Origin: CBDCWT01 sp965223305
GTDB lineage: Bacteria > Planctomycetota > Planctomycetia > Pirellulales > Pirellulaceae
Reading direction: 5' to 3'
Length of the DNA stretch: 64,000 nucleotides
Assembly: GCA_965223305.1 (NCBI GenBank)
Contig: CBDCWT010000004.1
Coordinates: 1 to 64,000, forward strand
Of the stretch, positions 27,279 through 35,989 are shown piece after piece; the first letter of the stretch is position 1; each line of letters opens with the position of its first letter. Both the position numbers and the translations under genes were made by a program. Under the pieces are notes generated by a model. It made no database searches and had not been told where the DNA came from. It saw nothing but the letters and a program-made list of their open reading frames with translations.

Positions 27279-28640
27279 TTGGCATCGATCCCTCTGTTTG
27301 TTGACTTGGACGGTACGCTGGTCGCCACCGACACATTCGGCGAGTCGATTTGGCGGTTCCTGAGCAGCCGGCCGTGGAATGTCTTTCGGTTGGCCCTCTG
27401 GCTGTGCCGCGGCCGCCCGGTAGCGAAGCGGGAGTTGGCGGAAGGCGGTTGGGGCCCGGACCCGGCAACGTTACCGTACCGCCAAGACGTACTAGATGTT
27501 CTCCATGAGGCCGGCGCGTGCGGACGGCCGCTCTTCTTGGCCACGGCAACGGACCGGAAAATCGCCGAACAAGTTGCCGAGCATCTGGGGATTTTTTCCG
27601 GCGTACTGGCCAGCGACGGCAAGGTGAACCTCAAGAGCAGGCGAAAACTGGCGGCCATCAACCAGATCTGTGCAGAGCGGAACTGGACGAGCTTTGGTTA
27701 CTTTGGGGACTCCTCCGCCGACCTAGCGGTTTGGAAGGACGCCGCCGAGGTGTACGCAGTCGATCCGCCCGCACACGTGCTGCGGCGGCTCGTCCTAGAG
27801 ACGTCCGTGACTCGGCTCTTTCAGGCTCGTCCCGGAAGGCTGGTTTCCTGGACCAAGGGTATTGGACGCCACCAATGGGCGGCGGCAGCCCGCCACGAGA
27901 ATGTCCTTGTCGTCGGCGCGACATCAGGTGTGGGCCGTGCCTTGATCCCCTTGCTGGCTCGACGAAACTGCCGCTTGGCATTGGCAGGCCGCAATCGCGA
28001 GCAGCTCGACGAAATTGCTGGTGAGCTGCGGCAGAAGTTCAAGACGGAACCCGTCGTCGAGCCCTTCGCGGCGCTCGAATTCGACCAGCATCCCGGATTG
28101 TTAGAGCGTTGTTGCGAGGGGCTGGGGGGCGAGCTGGATGGCGTTGTGATCTGCCACGGCGTACTGCCCGTAGCGGAAGAAGCCGAATCACAGTTCGAGG
28201 CGGCGCGGCGCACCGTCGACATCAACTTCACCTCGGTCGTCTCCCTGCTGACACCCATCGCCAATCGGATGCAGGCCCGCCGGCGTGGTTGGATCGCCGT
28301 GATATCTTCGGTTGCCGGTGATCGGGGACGACAAAGCAACTACGTTTACGGAAGCTCGAAGGCCGGACTCTCGGCCTACCTACAAGGGCTTCGCAACCGC
28401 CTCTTCCCACACGGCGTTCACGTACTCACGGTAAAACCAGGTTTCATCGACACAGCCATGACGGCCAACCGCATCGATCCAGATTCGCCGCTGGTTGCCA
28501 GTGCAGAACGCGTCGCCATCGACATCGACCGCGCCATTCAACGTCGTCGCAACGTGCTCTATACTCCCTGGTTTTGGCTACCAATCCTCGTGGTGGTCCG
28601 CTGGTTACCCGAGTCGATTTTCAAGCGATTGAAGCTCTGA
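27279..28640 (+). CDS. HAD phosphatase-SDR reductase fusion
   Basis: The 453-residue protein must start at the TTG at 27279, because an in-frame stop lies at 27273-27275 and the HAD motif begins six residues later. Residues ~1-190 are a HAD domain with FVDLDGTLV, ATATDRKIAEQ, a conserved Lys region and YFGDSSADLAVW. It resembles the HAD part of UbiA-linked phosphatase proteins. Residues ~205-430 are a short-chain dehydrogenase: VVGATSGVGRAL, VISSVAGDRG and YGSSKAGLSAYLQGLRN, with catalytic Tyr and Lys near 357-361. The C-terminal hydrophobic segment is like that of DprE2-type reductases. A role in polyprenyl-phosphate sugar metabolism is inferred. Confidence 0.85.
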   Translation: MASIPLFVDLDGTLVATDTFGESIWRFLSSRPWNVFRLALWLCRGRPVAKRELAEGGWGPDPATLPYRQDVLDVLHEAGACGRPLFLATATDRKIAEQVAEHLGIFSGVLASDGKVNLKSRRKLAAINQICAERNWTSFGYFGDSSADLAVWKDAAEVYAVDPPAHVLRRLVLETSVTRLFQARPGRLVSWTKGIGRHQWAAAARHENVLVVGATSGVGRALIPLLARRNCRLALAGRNREQLDEIAGELRQKFKTEPVVEPFAALEFDQHPGLLERCCEGLGGELDGVVICHGVLPVAEEAESQFEAARRTVDINFTSVVSLLTPIANRMQARRRGWIAVISSVAGDRGRQSNYVYGSSKAGLSAYLQGLRNRLFPHGVHVLTVKPGFIDTAMTANRIDPDSPLVASAERVAIDIDRAIQRRRNVLYTPWFWLPILVVVRWLPESIFKRLKL

Positions 28641-28662
28641 GCCGTGGATCCCGTCCGGGCAA

Positions 28663-28831
28663 CGCCGTTAAGGACTTCTTGTAGCCGAATTCGCCAGAAT
28701 TTGGACGAATTGGCGGTCCACCAAACCAAACTCTGGCGAGTTCGGCTACACTCTGGCGAGTTCGGCTACACTCTGGCGAGTTCGGCTACGATCGGATAGC
28801 GGCGGAACGTCGGGGAAAAGTCATTTACGGC
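28663..28831 (-). mobile_element. MITE-like element, 169 bp, copy 2, inverted relative to copy 1
   Basis: The ends CGCCGTTAAGGACTT and AAGTCATTTACGGCG match as inverted repeats at 13 of 15 positions. The interior carries the same subterminal block as copy 1 in the opposite orientation. A 20-base unit, ACTCTGGCGAGTTCGGCTAC, is repeated three times exactly at 28730-28789, which explains the extra length. Confidence 0.75.
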
Positions 28832-28872
28832 GTAGCCGTCCGGGTCCACCTATTCGAAAGGAACAACAAGCG

Positions 28873-29662
28873 ATGAAAGGTCTCCGCGGCAAGAACGCGC
28901 TGGTCACCGGCGGCAGCTCAGGGATTGGGCAAGCCATCGCGATCCGGCTGGCCCAAGAAGGTGCCAACGTTGCGATTCACTACAACCGCAACGACGAAGG
29001 CGCTCGTGTCACCCAGAGCCGCATCGACGCCTGTGCAGACGTCAAGACGCTTACTGTCCAGGCCGATCTGGCCGCCGGCTCAGATATTGACCGGATGTTC
29101 GGCACCGTGCTCGCGGAGCTGAACGGCGTCGACCTACTGATCAACAATGCCGGCTATCAAATCTGCGGCCCGTCTCATGCGATTGCCCCCGACGATTTCG
29201 CGCGCGTGATTGCCACGAACCTCACTGGTGCCTTTCCTCTGCGCCCAGCATGCGATCAGCCATCTGTTGTCGGTCCAGCGGCCAGGAGCCATCGTGAACA
29301 TATCGAGCGTGCATGAGATCATCCCCAAACCAACCTTCGTCGGTTACTCGGTCAGCAAGGGCGGCATGGGCAACTTGACGCGGACATTGGCACTGGAATA
29401 CGCTCCCCACGGCATTCGGGTCAACGGTCTCGGACCCGGTGCCACGATCACCCCTATGAACAACAGTTGGATCGACGACCCGGAAAGACGGGCGGTGGTC
29501 GAGAGCCACATCCCGATGGGCAGGTCAGGTACCTCCGAGGAGATGGCGGCGGTCACTGCATTCCTGTGTTCAGACGACGCGTCTTACATTACGGGTCAGA
29601 CCCTGTATGTTGACGGTGGTCTCACGCTCTATCCCGAGTTCGGGGTGAATTGGTCCTCCTAA
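28873..29662 (+). pseudogene. SDR-family oxidoreductase (glucose 1-dehydrogenase-like), +1 frameshift
   Basis: The N-terminal part has the cofactor motif LVTGGSSGIGQAIAIRL and LINNAGYQICGP. The C-terminal part, one frame later, has VNISSVHEIIPKP, YSVSKGGMGNLTRTLALEY and ITGQTLYVDGGLTL. The seam is at 29233-29240, where GCC-TTT-CTC-TGC is expected but the sequence has one more C. Joined, the product would be a normal ~260-residue SDR with Ser, Tyr and Lys catalytic residues intact. The AAAGGAACAACAAGCG leader is a good ribosome site. A base-calling error or a recent mutation are both possible. Confidence 0.85.
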
Positions 29663-29671
29663 GGTCGGAAC

Positions 29672-29772
29672 GTAGTAGGCACGCTCCGCGTGCCGCAACC
29701 GGCGGACGGCACGCGGAGCGTGCCTGCTACACTGTGCTGGCTGGCGGACGGCACGCGGAGCGTGCCTGCTAC
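29672..29772. repeat. Three family A palindromes
   Basis: One forward copy (29672-29697) and two reverse copies (29701-29730 and 29743-29772) carry the stem GGCACGC-TCC-GCGTGCC. They lie between convergent genes, ten bases after the SDR stop, where they could terminate both transcripts. Confidence 0.75.
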
Positions 29773-29792
29773 TTTGGAGCACGTTGACCGGG

Positions 29793-32519
29793 TCACTCCT
29801 TCTCGAAGTCTCCGGCGGTGACGACTATCAGTCTCTCCGGGTCGAAGTGGCGTCGGAGGGATGCCAGCACTTCATCGGCACTTAACTCGGCGATCTGCTG
29901 CTCGAGATCGGCGTAGTACTCCATCGTCCGTTCGTCGTAAAGCGTGTTGGACAAGACCGCGGCCAACGCGCCGTCCTGAGTCCGATTGAGCTGGGCGCGC
30001 TGCAAGTATCCCTGCTTGGCCTGCTCCAGCTCTTCCTCGCCGATACCTTTTTCCAGCAGCAGATCGAACTCCTCACGAATCGCCTTGACTACTTTCGGAG
30101 TGTTGTCCGGGTTGGAGATAGCCATGATAAACAGGGCGCCGTACGAGTCGTGGCTGGCCGCCGAAAACTGCGAGCGGACTCCGTAGGAAAGTCCTTCTTG
30201 CTGCCGCACTCGATCGCCCAGCCGCGACCTGAGCGTACCGCCGCCAAACAGAAAATTGCCGATCATCAGGCCAGCATAGTCTGGGTCCGTGTCCTTGATC
30301 GCGATCGACATCCCTGCACCATAAAAAGCGTTGGCTTTGTCGGGCGTAAGGATGGCATCGCTTCCGCCGGGCACTTCGGTAAACGCACGTTGCGGAATCC
30401 GGGCATAGGCCTGCTCGTTGGTCCAATGACCGACCATTTCGTCCAGCAACGGTTGAACTTCGGCGATGTCAAAATCGCCCACCATCACCAACTCGCCGTG
30501 CCCGGCAGCCAAGAAGGTGTCGTAAACACTACGCACATCATCAATGCGAAGGGCCGAAAACAACTCGATCTCTTCCGGGATGGTGGGGGTATAGCGGACG
30601 TGGGACTCGGGATACGGCGAAATCGTGCGCTGCAGTTGCCGAAACGCCAGAAACTGGGGATCGGTCTTTCTCTGGTCGAGACGCGCCAGCTGCTCGCGGC
30701 GAAGGACCGCCAACTCTTCCGCCGGCAGAGTTGGCTCGCGGAGAATCTGTCCCAATAGATCGAGCACGGTCCTCAAGTACGGACGCTTGGTGTCGATCGA
30801 AAACTGCGCGCGTCCGGCGCTGCCGGAAGCCCGCACGGTGGCCCGATTCTGATCGAGCAAATCCTGCAGTTGCTGGTAGGTCAGTTGTTTTGTGCCACGC
30901 GCCATCAAACGCGGCAACAGCTCCATCGCAGCCCGCTTGCCCACTAAGGTCTCGGGAGTGCCGTAGCGGAGCGTCAACTGGATGCGAACCGCCTCGGCTC
31001 GTGTTTTCTTCGGCAACAGTGCCAACTTGAGTCCGTTTGGCAGCTCCGACCGGGTCGTCCGGGACTCGATGTTATCCGGGGTGGCTGCAAATTGTTCCCC
31101 GGCAGAAACAACTTCACGGCCTTCGTAGCCTCGTACCATCTCGGCGATGTCGGGCGTCGCAGGAATCTCGACCCGTTGTGGTTCCTCAGTCGGTATGAAG
31201 GTCCCTACAGTTCGGTTGTTCCTGCGCAAGTACTTGGCAGCGACTTCCTGGACATCGCTCGCGGTGACCTGCTCGATCCGATCGCGAAATAGAAAGTACA
31301 ACCGCCAGTCGCCCTGCGCCGCCCATTCGCTGAGCTGCACGGCAACACTGCTTGTATCGCTCAAGGAGCGCTCGCGCTGACTGAGAATTTGCTGCTTCAC
31401 CCGTTCGACTTCTTCGTCCGTGACCCCCTCAGTACCAATCCGCTCGATCTCCGAGACCATCGTGTCACGAAGATCATCCAGCGAGTCGCCCTCACGCGCC
31501 TCGGCCGTCATCATCATCAAGCCAGGATCGTGAAGAGAGTAAGACCAACCGACGATCTGCGAGGCTTTCTTGGTTTCCACAAGCGCTTTGTACAGCCTCC
31601 CGGCGGGCTCGGTGGCCAGAATGTAGCTCAATACTTCGACGGCCGCATACTCCGGGTGCGGACCGGACGGAATGTGGTAGGCGACGCCGACCATCTGAGT
31701 GTCGCCCACTCGTCTCAGTACGACCGTTCGCTCGCCGTCCTGTTCGGGTTCTTCGGTGTAAGTCCTGTCAAGTTGCCGTTCTGGAGCCGGGATCGTTCCG
31801 AAGTACTTTTGCACCAACTCGAGCGATTTGTCCTCGTCAAACTGCCCGGCAACGACGACCATCGCGTTGTCCGGCTGGTAAAAGCGACGATAGAATTCAC
31901 GCAAGTTAGTGATCGGCACGCGCTCGATGTCGCTGCGATTGCCAATCGTTGACTTGCCGTAGTTGTGCCACTCGTAGGCGACCGCCGTCATCCGTTGTTG
32001 CAGAATACTCTGTACAGAGTTCTCACCGCGTTCGAACTCATTGCGAACGACGGTCATCTCCGATGCCAAGTCCTCAGCACGCACGAAGCTGTTCATCATG
32101 CGGTCCGCCTCGAGCCGGAGCGCGAATTCGAGGTTTTCGTCCGAAGCCGGCAGGGTCTCGTAGTAGTTGGTTCGGTCCAACCAGGTCGTGCCGTTGAACC
32201 GTGCACCACGTTCCTGGAGTACTTTGGGAACATTGGGATGCCCGGGGGTTCCTTTGAACAACATGTGCTCCAGCAAATGAGCCATTCCCGATTCGCCGTA
32301 TCCCTCGTGCCGGGAACCCACAAAAACTGTTAGGTTCACAGTCACTGTCGGCCGGGACTGATCTGGGAACAGCAGCAGTCTCAGACCATTTTCGAACCGG
32401 TACTCGGTGATGCCTTCAATCGACGCGATTCTTTTCGGTTCCGTGGCAGACAACATGCAGACTGGGATCCCAAGTAGAAGAGTGATACAAAGGTAAGCCG
32501 GTAGTGAGCGGAAAGGCAT
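29793..32519 (-). CDS. M16 family zinc peptidase (insulinase/pitrilysin type), double-length
   Basis: The ATG at 32519 gives 908 residues with a signal peptide (LPAYLCITLLLGIPVCMLSA). The inverted zinc motif HLLEH lies at residues 81-85, followed by the third ligand Glu161 in VVRNEFERGEN, 76 residues later as in the family. The second half repeats the fold without the zinc site (GSDAILTPDKANAFYGAGMS and GGGTLRSRLGDRVRQQEGLS), giving the usual two-part clam shell in one chain. It should cut peptides in the periplasm. It is monocistronic and divergent from the sulfatase. Confidence 0.93.
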   Translation of the reverse strand: MPFRSLPAYLCITLLLGIPVCMLSATEPKRIASIEGITEYRFENGLRLLLFPDQSRPTVTVNLTVFVGSRHEGYGESGMAHLLEHMLFKGTPGHPNVPKVLQERGARFNGTTWLDRTNYYETLPASDENLEFALRLEADRMMNSFVRAEDLASEMTVVRNEFERGENSVQSILQQRMTAVAYEWHNYGKSTIGNRSDIERVPITNLREFYRRFYQPDNAMVVVAGQFDEDKSLELVQKYFGTIPAPERQLDRTYTEEPEQDGERTVVLRRVGDTQMVGVAYHIPSGPHPEYAAVEVLSYILATEPAGRLYKALVETKKASQIVGWSYSLHDPGLMMMTAEAREGDSLDDLRDTMVSEIERIGTEGVTDEEVERVKQQILSQRERSLSDTSSVAVQLSEWAAQGDWRLYFLFRDRIEQVTASDVQEVAAKYLRRNNRTVGTFIPTEEPQRVEIPATPDIAEMVRGYEGREVVSAGEQFAATPDNIESRTTRSELPNGLKLALLPKKTRAEAVRIQLTLRYGTPETLVGKRAAMELLPRLMARGTKQLTYQQLQDLLDQNRATVRASGSAGRAQFSIDTKRPYLRTVLDLLGQILREPTLPAEELAVLRREQLARLDQRKTDPQFLAFRQLQRTISPYPESHVRYTPTIPEEIELFSALRIDDVRSVYDTFLAAGHGELVMVGDFDIAEVQPLLDEMVGHWTNEQAYARIPQRAFTEVPGGSDAILTPDKANAFYGAGMSIAIKDTDPDYAGLMIGNFLFGGGTLRSRLGDRVRQQEGLSYGVRSQFSAASHDSYGALFIMAISNPDNTPKVVKAIREEFDLLLEKGIGEEELEQAKQGYLQRAQLNRTQDGALAAVLSNTLYDERTMEYYADLEQQIAELSADEVLASLRRHFDPERLIVVTAGDFEKE

Positions 32520-32892
32520 CACACGCCTCGTTTCAAAATGCGGGCACTTGCGCCGTGATCGGTGACGAGGAAAGTGCCCAACGGGTCAAGTTTGGATCAG
32601 AAGATGTCTCACGGACACCGACAAAGCCTCTCAGAAACTATCCGTACGTTTGCTGGCTGGAGCCGAACCCGGGGTGGCGGTTTCGGCCCGAACGCTGCCC
32701 TCAGGACCGATAGGAACCGCGTCAATGATTAAGAGTGTCAGGCCAAAAGTCAATTGCACACGGCTGGGGCCCAGCTCGGCCGACCGACAGTATACCACTC
32801 CGCGTTTGCAAGGCAGTCGGTCACGCGAGACCGAGCCGCCGGCCACCAGAGCGCCGCGATCACCGTGGCTGCGCAATGGTGCCCGCGGCTGG
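32520..32892. other. Divergent intergenic region, nothing recognised
   Basis: This stretch separates the divergent M16 peptidase and sulfatase genes and must contain both promoters. An open frame from the sulfatase extends back to 32650 but its residues are basic, proline-rich and unlike a signal peptide. No repeat of the families seen elsewhere lies here. Confidence 0.5.
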
Positions 32893-34224
32893 ATGACGGT
32901 CGCCCTGCTGCTGCCCAGCTTCGCTGCAGGGCAGCAAGCAGTCGACAGACCGCCGAACATTGTGCTCATCATGGCAGATGACATGGGGTACGAGTGCCTT
33001 GGATCCAACGGATCGACCTACCAGACCCCGCATCTTGACCGCTTGGCTGCAGGCGGGATCCGCTTCACACATTGCTACTCGCAGCCGCTATGTACTCCGT
33101 CTCGAGTCAAGATCATGACGGGAAAGTACAATCATCGCAACTATATCGAGTTCGGGTATCTGGACCCCGCGGAACGTACCTTCGGTCATCTGCTTCAAGA
33201 AGCTGGCTACCGAACTTGCATCGCTGGCAAATGGCAGCTGAATGGGCTCAGCTATGACCTTCCTGGCAATCAAGATGGAAACCGGCCATTCGCTGCCGGC
33301 TTCCAGGCCAGCTGCCTCTGGCAAGTCACCAAGATGCGCAAGGTGGGCGAACGCTATGCCGATCCACTGATTGAACGCAACGGAAAGTTGCTGCCCCCGC
33401 AACGGGGCGAGTACGGCCCACAACTGTTCGCCGATTTTGTCTGCGAGTTCATCGAAGAGCATCGTGAAAGCCCTTTCTTCGTTTACTATCCAATGGTGCT
33501 GACTCACGATCCATTCGTACCGACACCCGACTCGCCGGAGTGGAAATCGGGTAATCGCCAGCGCAGTCACAAGCGGTTTTTCGCCGAAATGGTCTCCTAT
33601 GCCGACAAGCTGGTCGGCCAGATCGAGCGGAAACTGATCTCCTTAGGCCTAGAGACGAACACGCTACTGCTGTTCACTGCAGACAACGGCACGAAGATCG
33701 GCATCTCGACCCCCATGCAGGATGGCACGATTGTGGCAGGAGGGAAGGGCACCACACCCAACGCCGGCACACACGTGCCGCTGGTCGCATCCTGGCCTGG
33801 GACGGCGCCCCGGGGGATCGTCAACACGGACCTCATCGACTTTTCCGACTTCTTTGCGACGTTGGCCGACATCGTCGACCAACCGACTCAGGCGGCGGAA
33901 ACTGACGGGCGCAGCTTTCTCCCGCAGCTGCGCGGTAAAGAAGGCACTCCGCGACAGTTCACGTTTTGCCACTATGAGCCGCGTTGGGGCCGGCTCGACA
34001 AACACCGAGGTCGCTTTGTCCGCGACCAAAACTACAAACTCTACTTAGACGGGCGACTCTACAACGTCCCCGCAGACGTGTTGGAAGAAAACGCCCTTCG
34101 ACCGGAACAGGTCGACGCGCAGCGGGCCCGGGAGCGGCTTCAGCCGATACTCGACGCAATGCCAGCTTGGAATCCGCGTCCTCGTATCGACGCCTCCCCG
34201 ACACCAGCGGCGGCATCCTTATAG
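32893..34224 (+). CDS. Sulfatase (formylglycine-dependent, arylsulfatase A type)
   Basis: Motifs of a type I sulfatase are clear: metal-binding NIVLIMADDMGYECLG, the formylglycine site CTPSRVKIMTGKYNHRN (Cys67 if the ATG at 32893 is used), LTHDPFVPTPD and the TADNGTKIG loop. The usual GKWHLG reads GKWQLNG here, so a conserved His is Gln. The start is uncertain: the ATG at 32893 leaves a signal peptide (MTVALLLPSFAAG) without a basic head, while upstream RNGARGW would supply one but has no standard start codon close by. It should remove sulfate from a glycan outside the cytoplasm once matured by a formylglycine-generating enzyme, which is not encoded here. Confidence 0.88.
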   Translation: MTVALLLPSFAAGQQAVDRPPNIVLIMADDMGYECLGSNGSTYQTPHLDRLAAGGIRFTHCYSQPLCTPSRVKIMTGKYNHRNYIEFGYLDPAERTFGHLLQEAGYRTCIAGKWQLNGLSYDLPGNQDGNRPFAAGFQASCLWQVTKMRKVGERYADPLIERNGKLLPPQRGEYGPQLFADFVCEFIEEHRESPFFVYYPMVLTHDPFVPTPDSPEWKSGNRQRSHKRFFAEMVSYADKLVGQIERKLISLGLETNTLLLFTADNGTKIGISTPMQDGTIVAGGKGTTPNAGTHVPLVASWPGTAPRGIVNTDLIDFSDFFATLADIVDQPTQAAETDGRSFLPQLRGKEGTPRQFTFCHYEPRWGRLDKHRGRFVRDQNYKLYLDGRLYNVPADVLEENALRPEQVDAQRARERLQPILDAMPAWNPRPRIDASPTPAAASL

Positions 34225-34249
34225 CGCAACGTAGGCGTGCGTTACGCGA

Positions 34250-34419
34250 ATCGAAAGCGCGAAGCCGACGCTTCGGGTTCCGATTTGGTACACCAACCTC
34301 CCCTCGCTGACGCGGTTAGATGTTGCGCTTTCGGCTCAATCGTAAGCGCGAAGCGTAAGCGAGGGAATGACCTTGCGTTGGTACACCAACTCCCCCTCGC
34401 TGACGCTTCGGGTTACGAA
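34250..34419. repeat. Rearranged double family C palindrome
   Basis: Segments GCGAAGCCGACGCTTCGGGT, TTGGTACACCAACC, CCCTCGCTGACGC, AAGCGTAAGCGAGGGAATGA, GTTGGTACACCAAC and CGCTGACGCTTCGGGTTACG follow one another. This is two overlapping copies of the arm-inner palindrome-arm pattern seen at 7380 and 26086. It fills most of the gap between the sulfatase and the amidohydrolase genes. Confidence 0.7.
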
Positions 34420-34550
34420 ACACACGGTGAATTCGCTATCTTGTGCCTGCAGGAAGGCAAAAAAACGCAACTTCCAAACCGATACTTCAGGCTACGAGCA
34501 ACACGGATGATGTTCTTCCTCCTCAATCACCACAACTATAGGAAAACCGA

Positions 34551-35987
34551 ATGTACTGCCACCGCCGATTGCGGACCGCCGGCCGCTCGAATTGCTGCAC
34601 TCCGAGAAGCTGGAAGGGCGGTGGGTTGTCGCTGCCAGCGTTGGTCCTCTCCGCAGCGCTGGTCACGCTGGGCGCCTGCACCGTAGCCGCTGCGGATATC
34701 AAGCAGACCGACCTGTTTCGTAGGATTAAGACCGCCATCGAAGCGATGCCGGCGATCAGCACTCACGACCACCTCAACACCTTCGACGCGCTGCCGGGAC
34801 GCGTCGACACCGAACGCGGACATGGAATGACACTGCCCAGCCTCTGGGCTGCGTCCTATTACAACTGGATTCATCGCTTGTCACGCTGGCCGAGTTCAGG
34901 AAGCTTTGACGATTGGTGGGAACGAGGTCAATTTACGTTCCGCGACGCGCGCGCGACGAGCTTCTATCGGTATATGCTCCCCGCCTTCCAGGACCTCTAC
35001 GGAGTGGACTTTGACACGATTAACAAGGAGCAAGCACGGGATCTGAACGAACAGATCTTTGACAACTACCGCGATCCGAAGTGGATCGAGGAAGTGGTCA
35101 TCGATCGCGCCAACATCGAGCTGATGTTTGTGGACCCCTTTTGGGCCCGGCTGAAGATCGAACGCAACTACAAGTTCGCCGTGCCAGTGCTGAACGTTTC
35201 CCGGCTGATCGAAGCCAGCCATCCAGACCGCTGCCAAAATCCCCTGGACGGTCCCTACTACTACGCCGACGCGTGGGAGATGGAGATCGACACGTTCGAT
35301 CAGTTCTTGGCAGTTGTCGACGAGATCTTCAAGCGGGCCCGGGCCGCAGATGCCATCTGTCTCAAATCGACGCAAGCCTACGAACGATCGTTACGTTACG
35401 AACAGGTTTCGCGGGAGCGAGCCGCCGCGGCCTACGGCAAGCTGCCTCAAAACGTGACCGCCCAGCAGCAGCGGGACTTCGAAGATTTTATGTTTTGGCA
35501 CATCTGTCAGCTGAGTGTCAGGTATGACCTACCGTTCCAGATCCATACTGGGCAAGCCCGCATCCAGGGCTCCAATCCGATGTTGCTTGTCGATGCGATT
35601 GCCGCGAACCCACAAACGAAGTTCATCCTCTTTCACGGCGGTTATCCCTGGATTGGTGAAACTGGAGTCATCGCCATGCGTCACCAAAACGTCTGGATCG
35701 ACTCGACCTGGCTTCCCACGCTCAGCTACAGCATGGCGAAGCGGGCATTCCAAGAATGGCTCGAGTGTGTGCCCTCGAACCGCATCATGTGGGGCGCCGA
35801 TTCGGTTCTGCCGGAAGGCATTTACGGAGCTACCGTGTTCACGAGGGAGTGCTTGGCTGAGGCGCTCGCCGAAAAAGTCGAGCGAGGCGAGCTACGCGAA
35901 GAACACGCGATTTTCATTGGGCGCCAAATCATGCGCGGTAATGCATTGGAGCTCTTCCCACGGCTGCAGCGCATGCTGTGGCGATAA
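34551..35987 (+). CDS. Exported amidohydrolase-family (TIM-barrel metal-dependent) hydrolase
   Basis: The 478-residue protein starts at 34551 after AGGAAAACCGA. Residues ~27-49 form a signal region, and LGAC near residue 40 fits a lipobox, so it may be a lipoprotein. The metal site begins with ISTHDHLNTFD (His72, His74). Later ligands are FQIHTGQARIQG, ILFHGGYPWIGE and the Asp in IMWGADSVLPEGIYG. It belongs to the amidohydrolase-2 type (PF04909), distantly like uronate isomerase. The reaction is not known. It ends two bases before the convergent SGNH-TPR gene. Confidence 0.85.
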   Translation: MYCHRRLRTAGRSNCCTPRSWKGGGLSLPALVLSAALVTLGACTVAAADIKQTDLFRRIKTAIEAMPAISTHDHLNTFDALPGRVDTERGHGMTLPSLWAASYYNWIHRLSRWPSSGSFDDWWERGQFTFRDARATSFYRYMLPAFQDLYGVDFDTINKEQARDLNEQIFDNYRDPKWIEEVVIDRANIELMFVDPFWARLKIERNYKFAVPVLNVSRLIEASHPDRCQNPLDGPYYYADAWEMEIDTFDQFLAVVDEIFKRARAADAICLKSTQAYERSLRYEQVSRERAAAAYGKLPQNVTAQQQRDFEDFMFWHICQLSVRYDLPFQIHTGQARIQGSNPMLLVDAIAANPQTKFILFHGGYPWIGETGVIAMRHQNVWIDSTWLPTLSYSMAKRAFQEWLECVPSNRIMWGADSVLPEGIYGATVFTRECLAEALAEKVERGELREEHAIFIGRQIMRGNALELFPRLQRMLWR

Positions 35988-35989
35988 AC

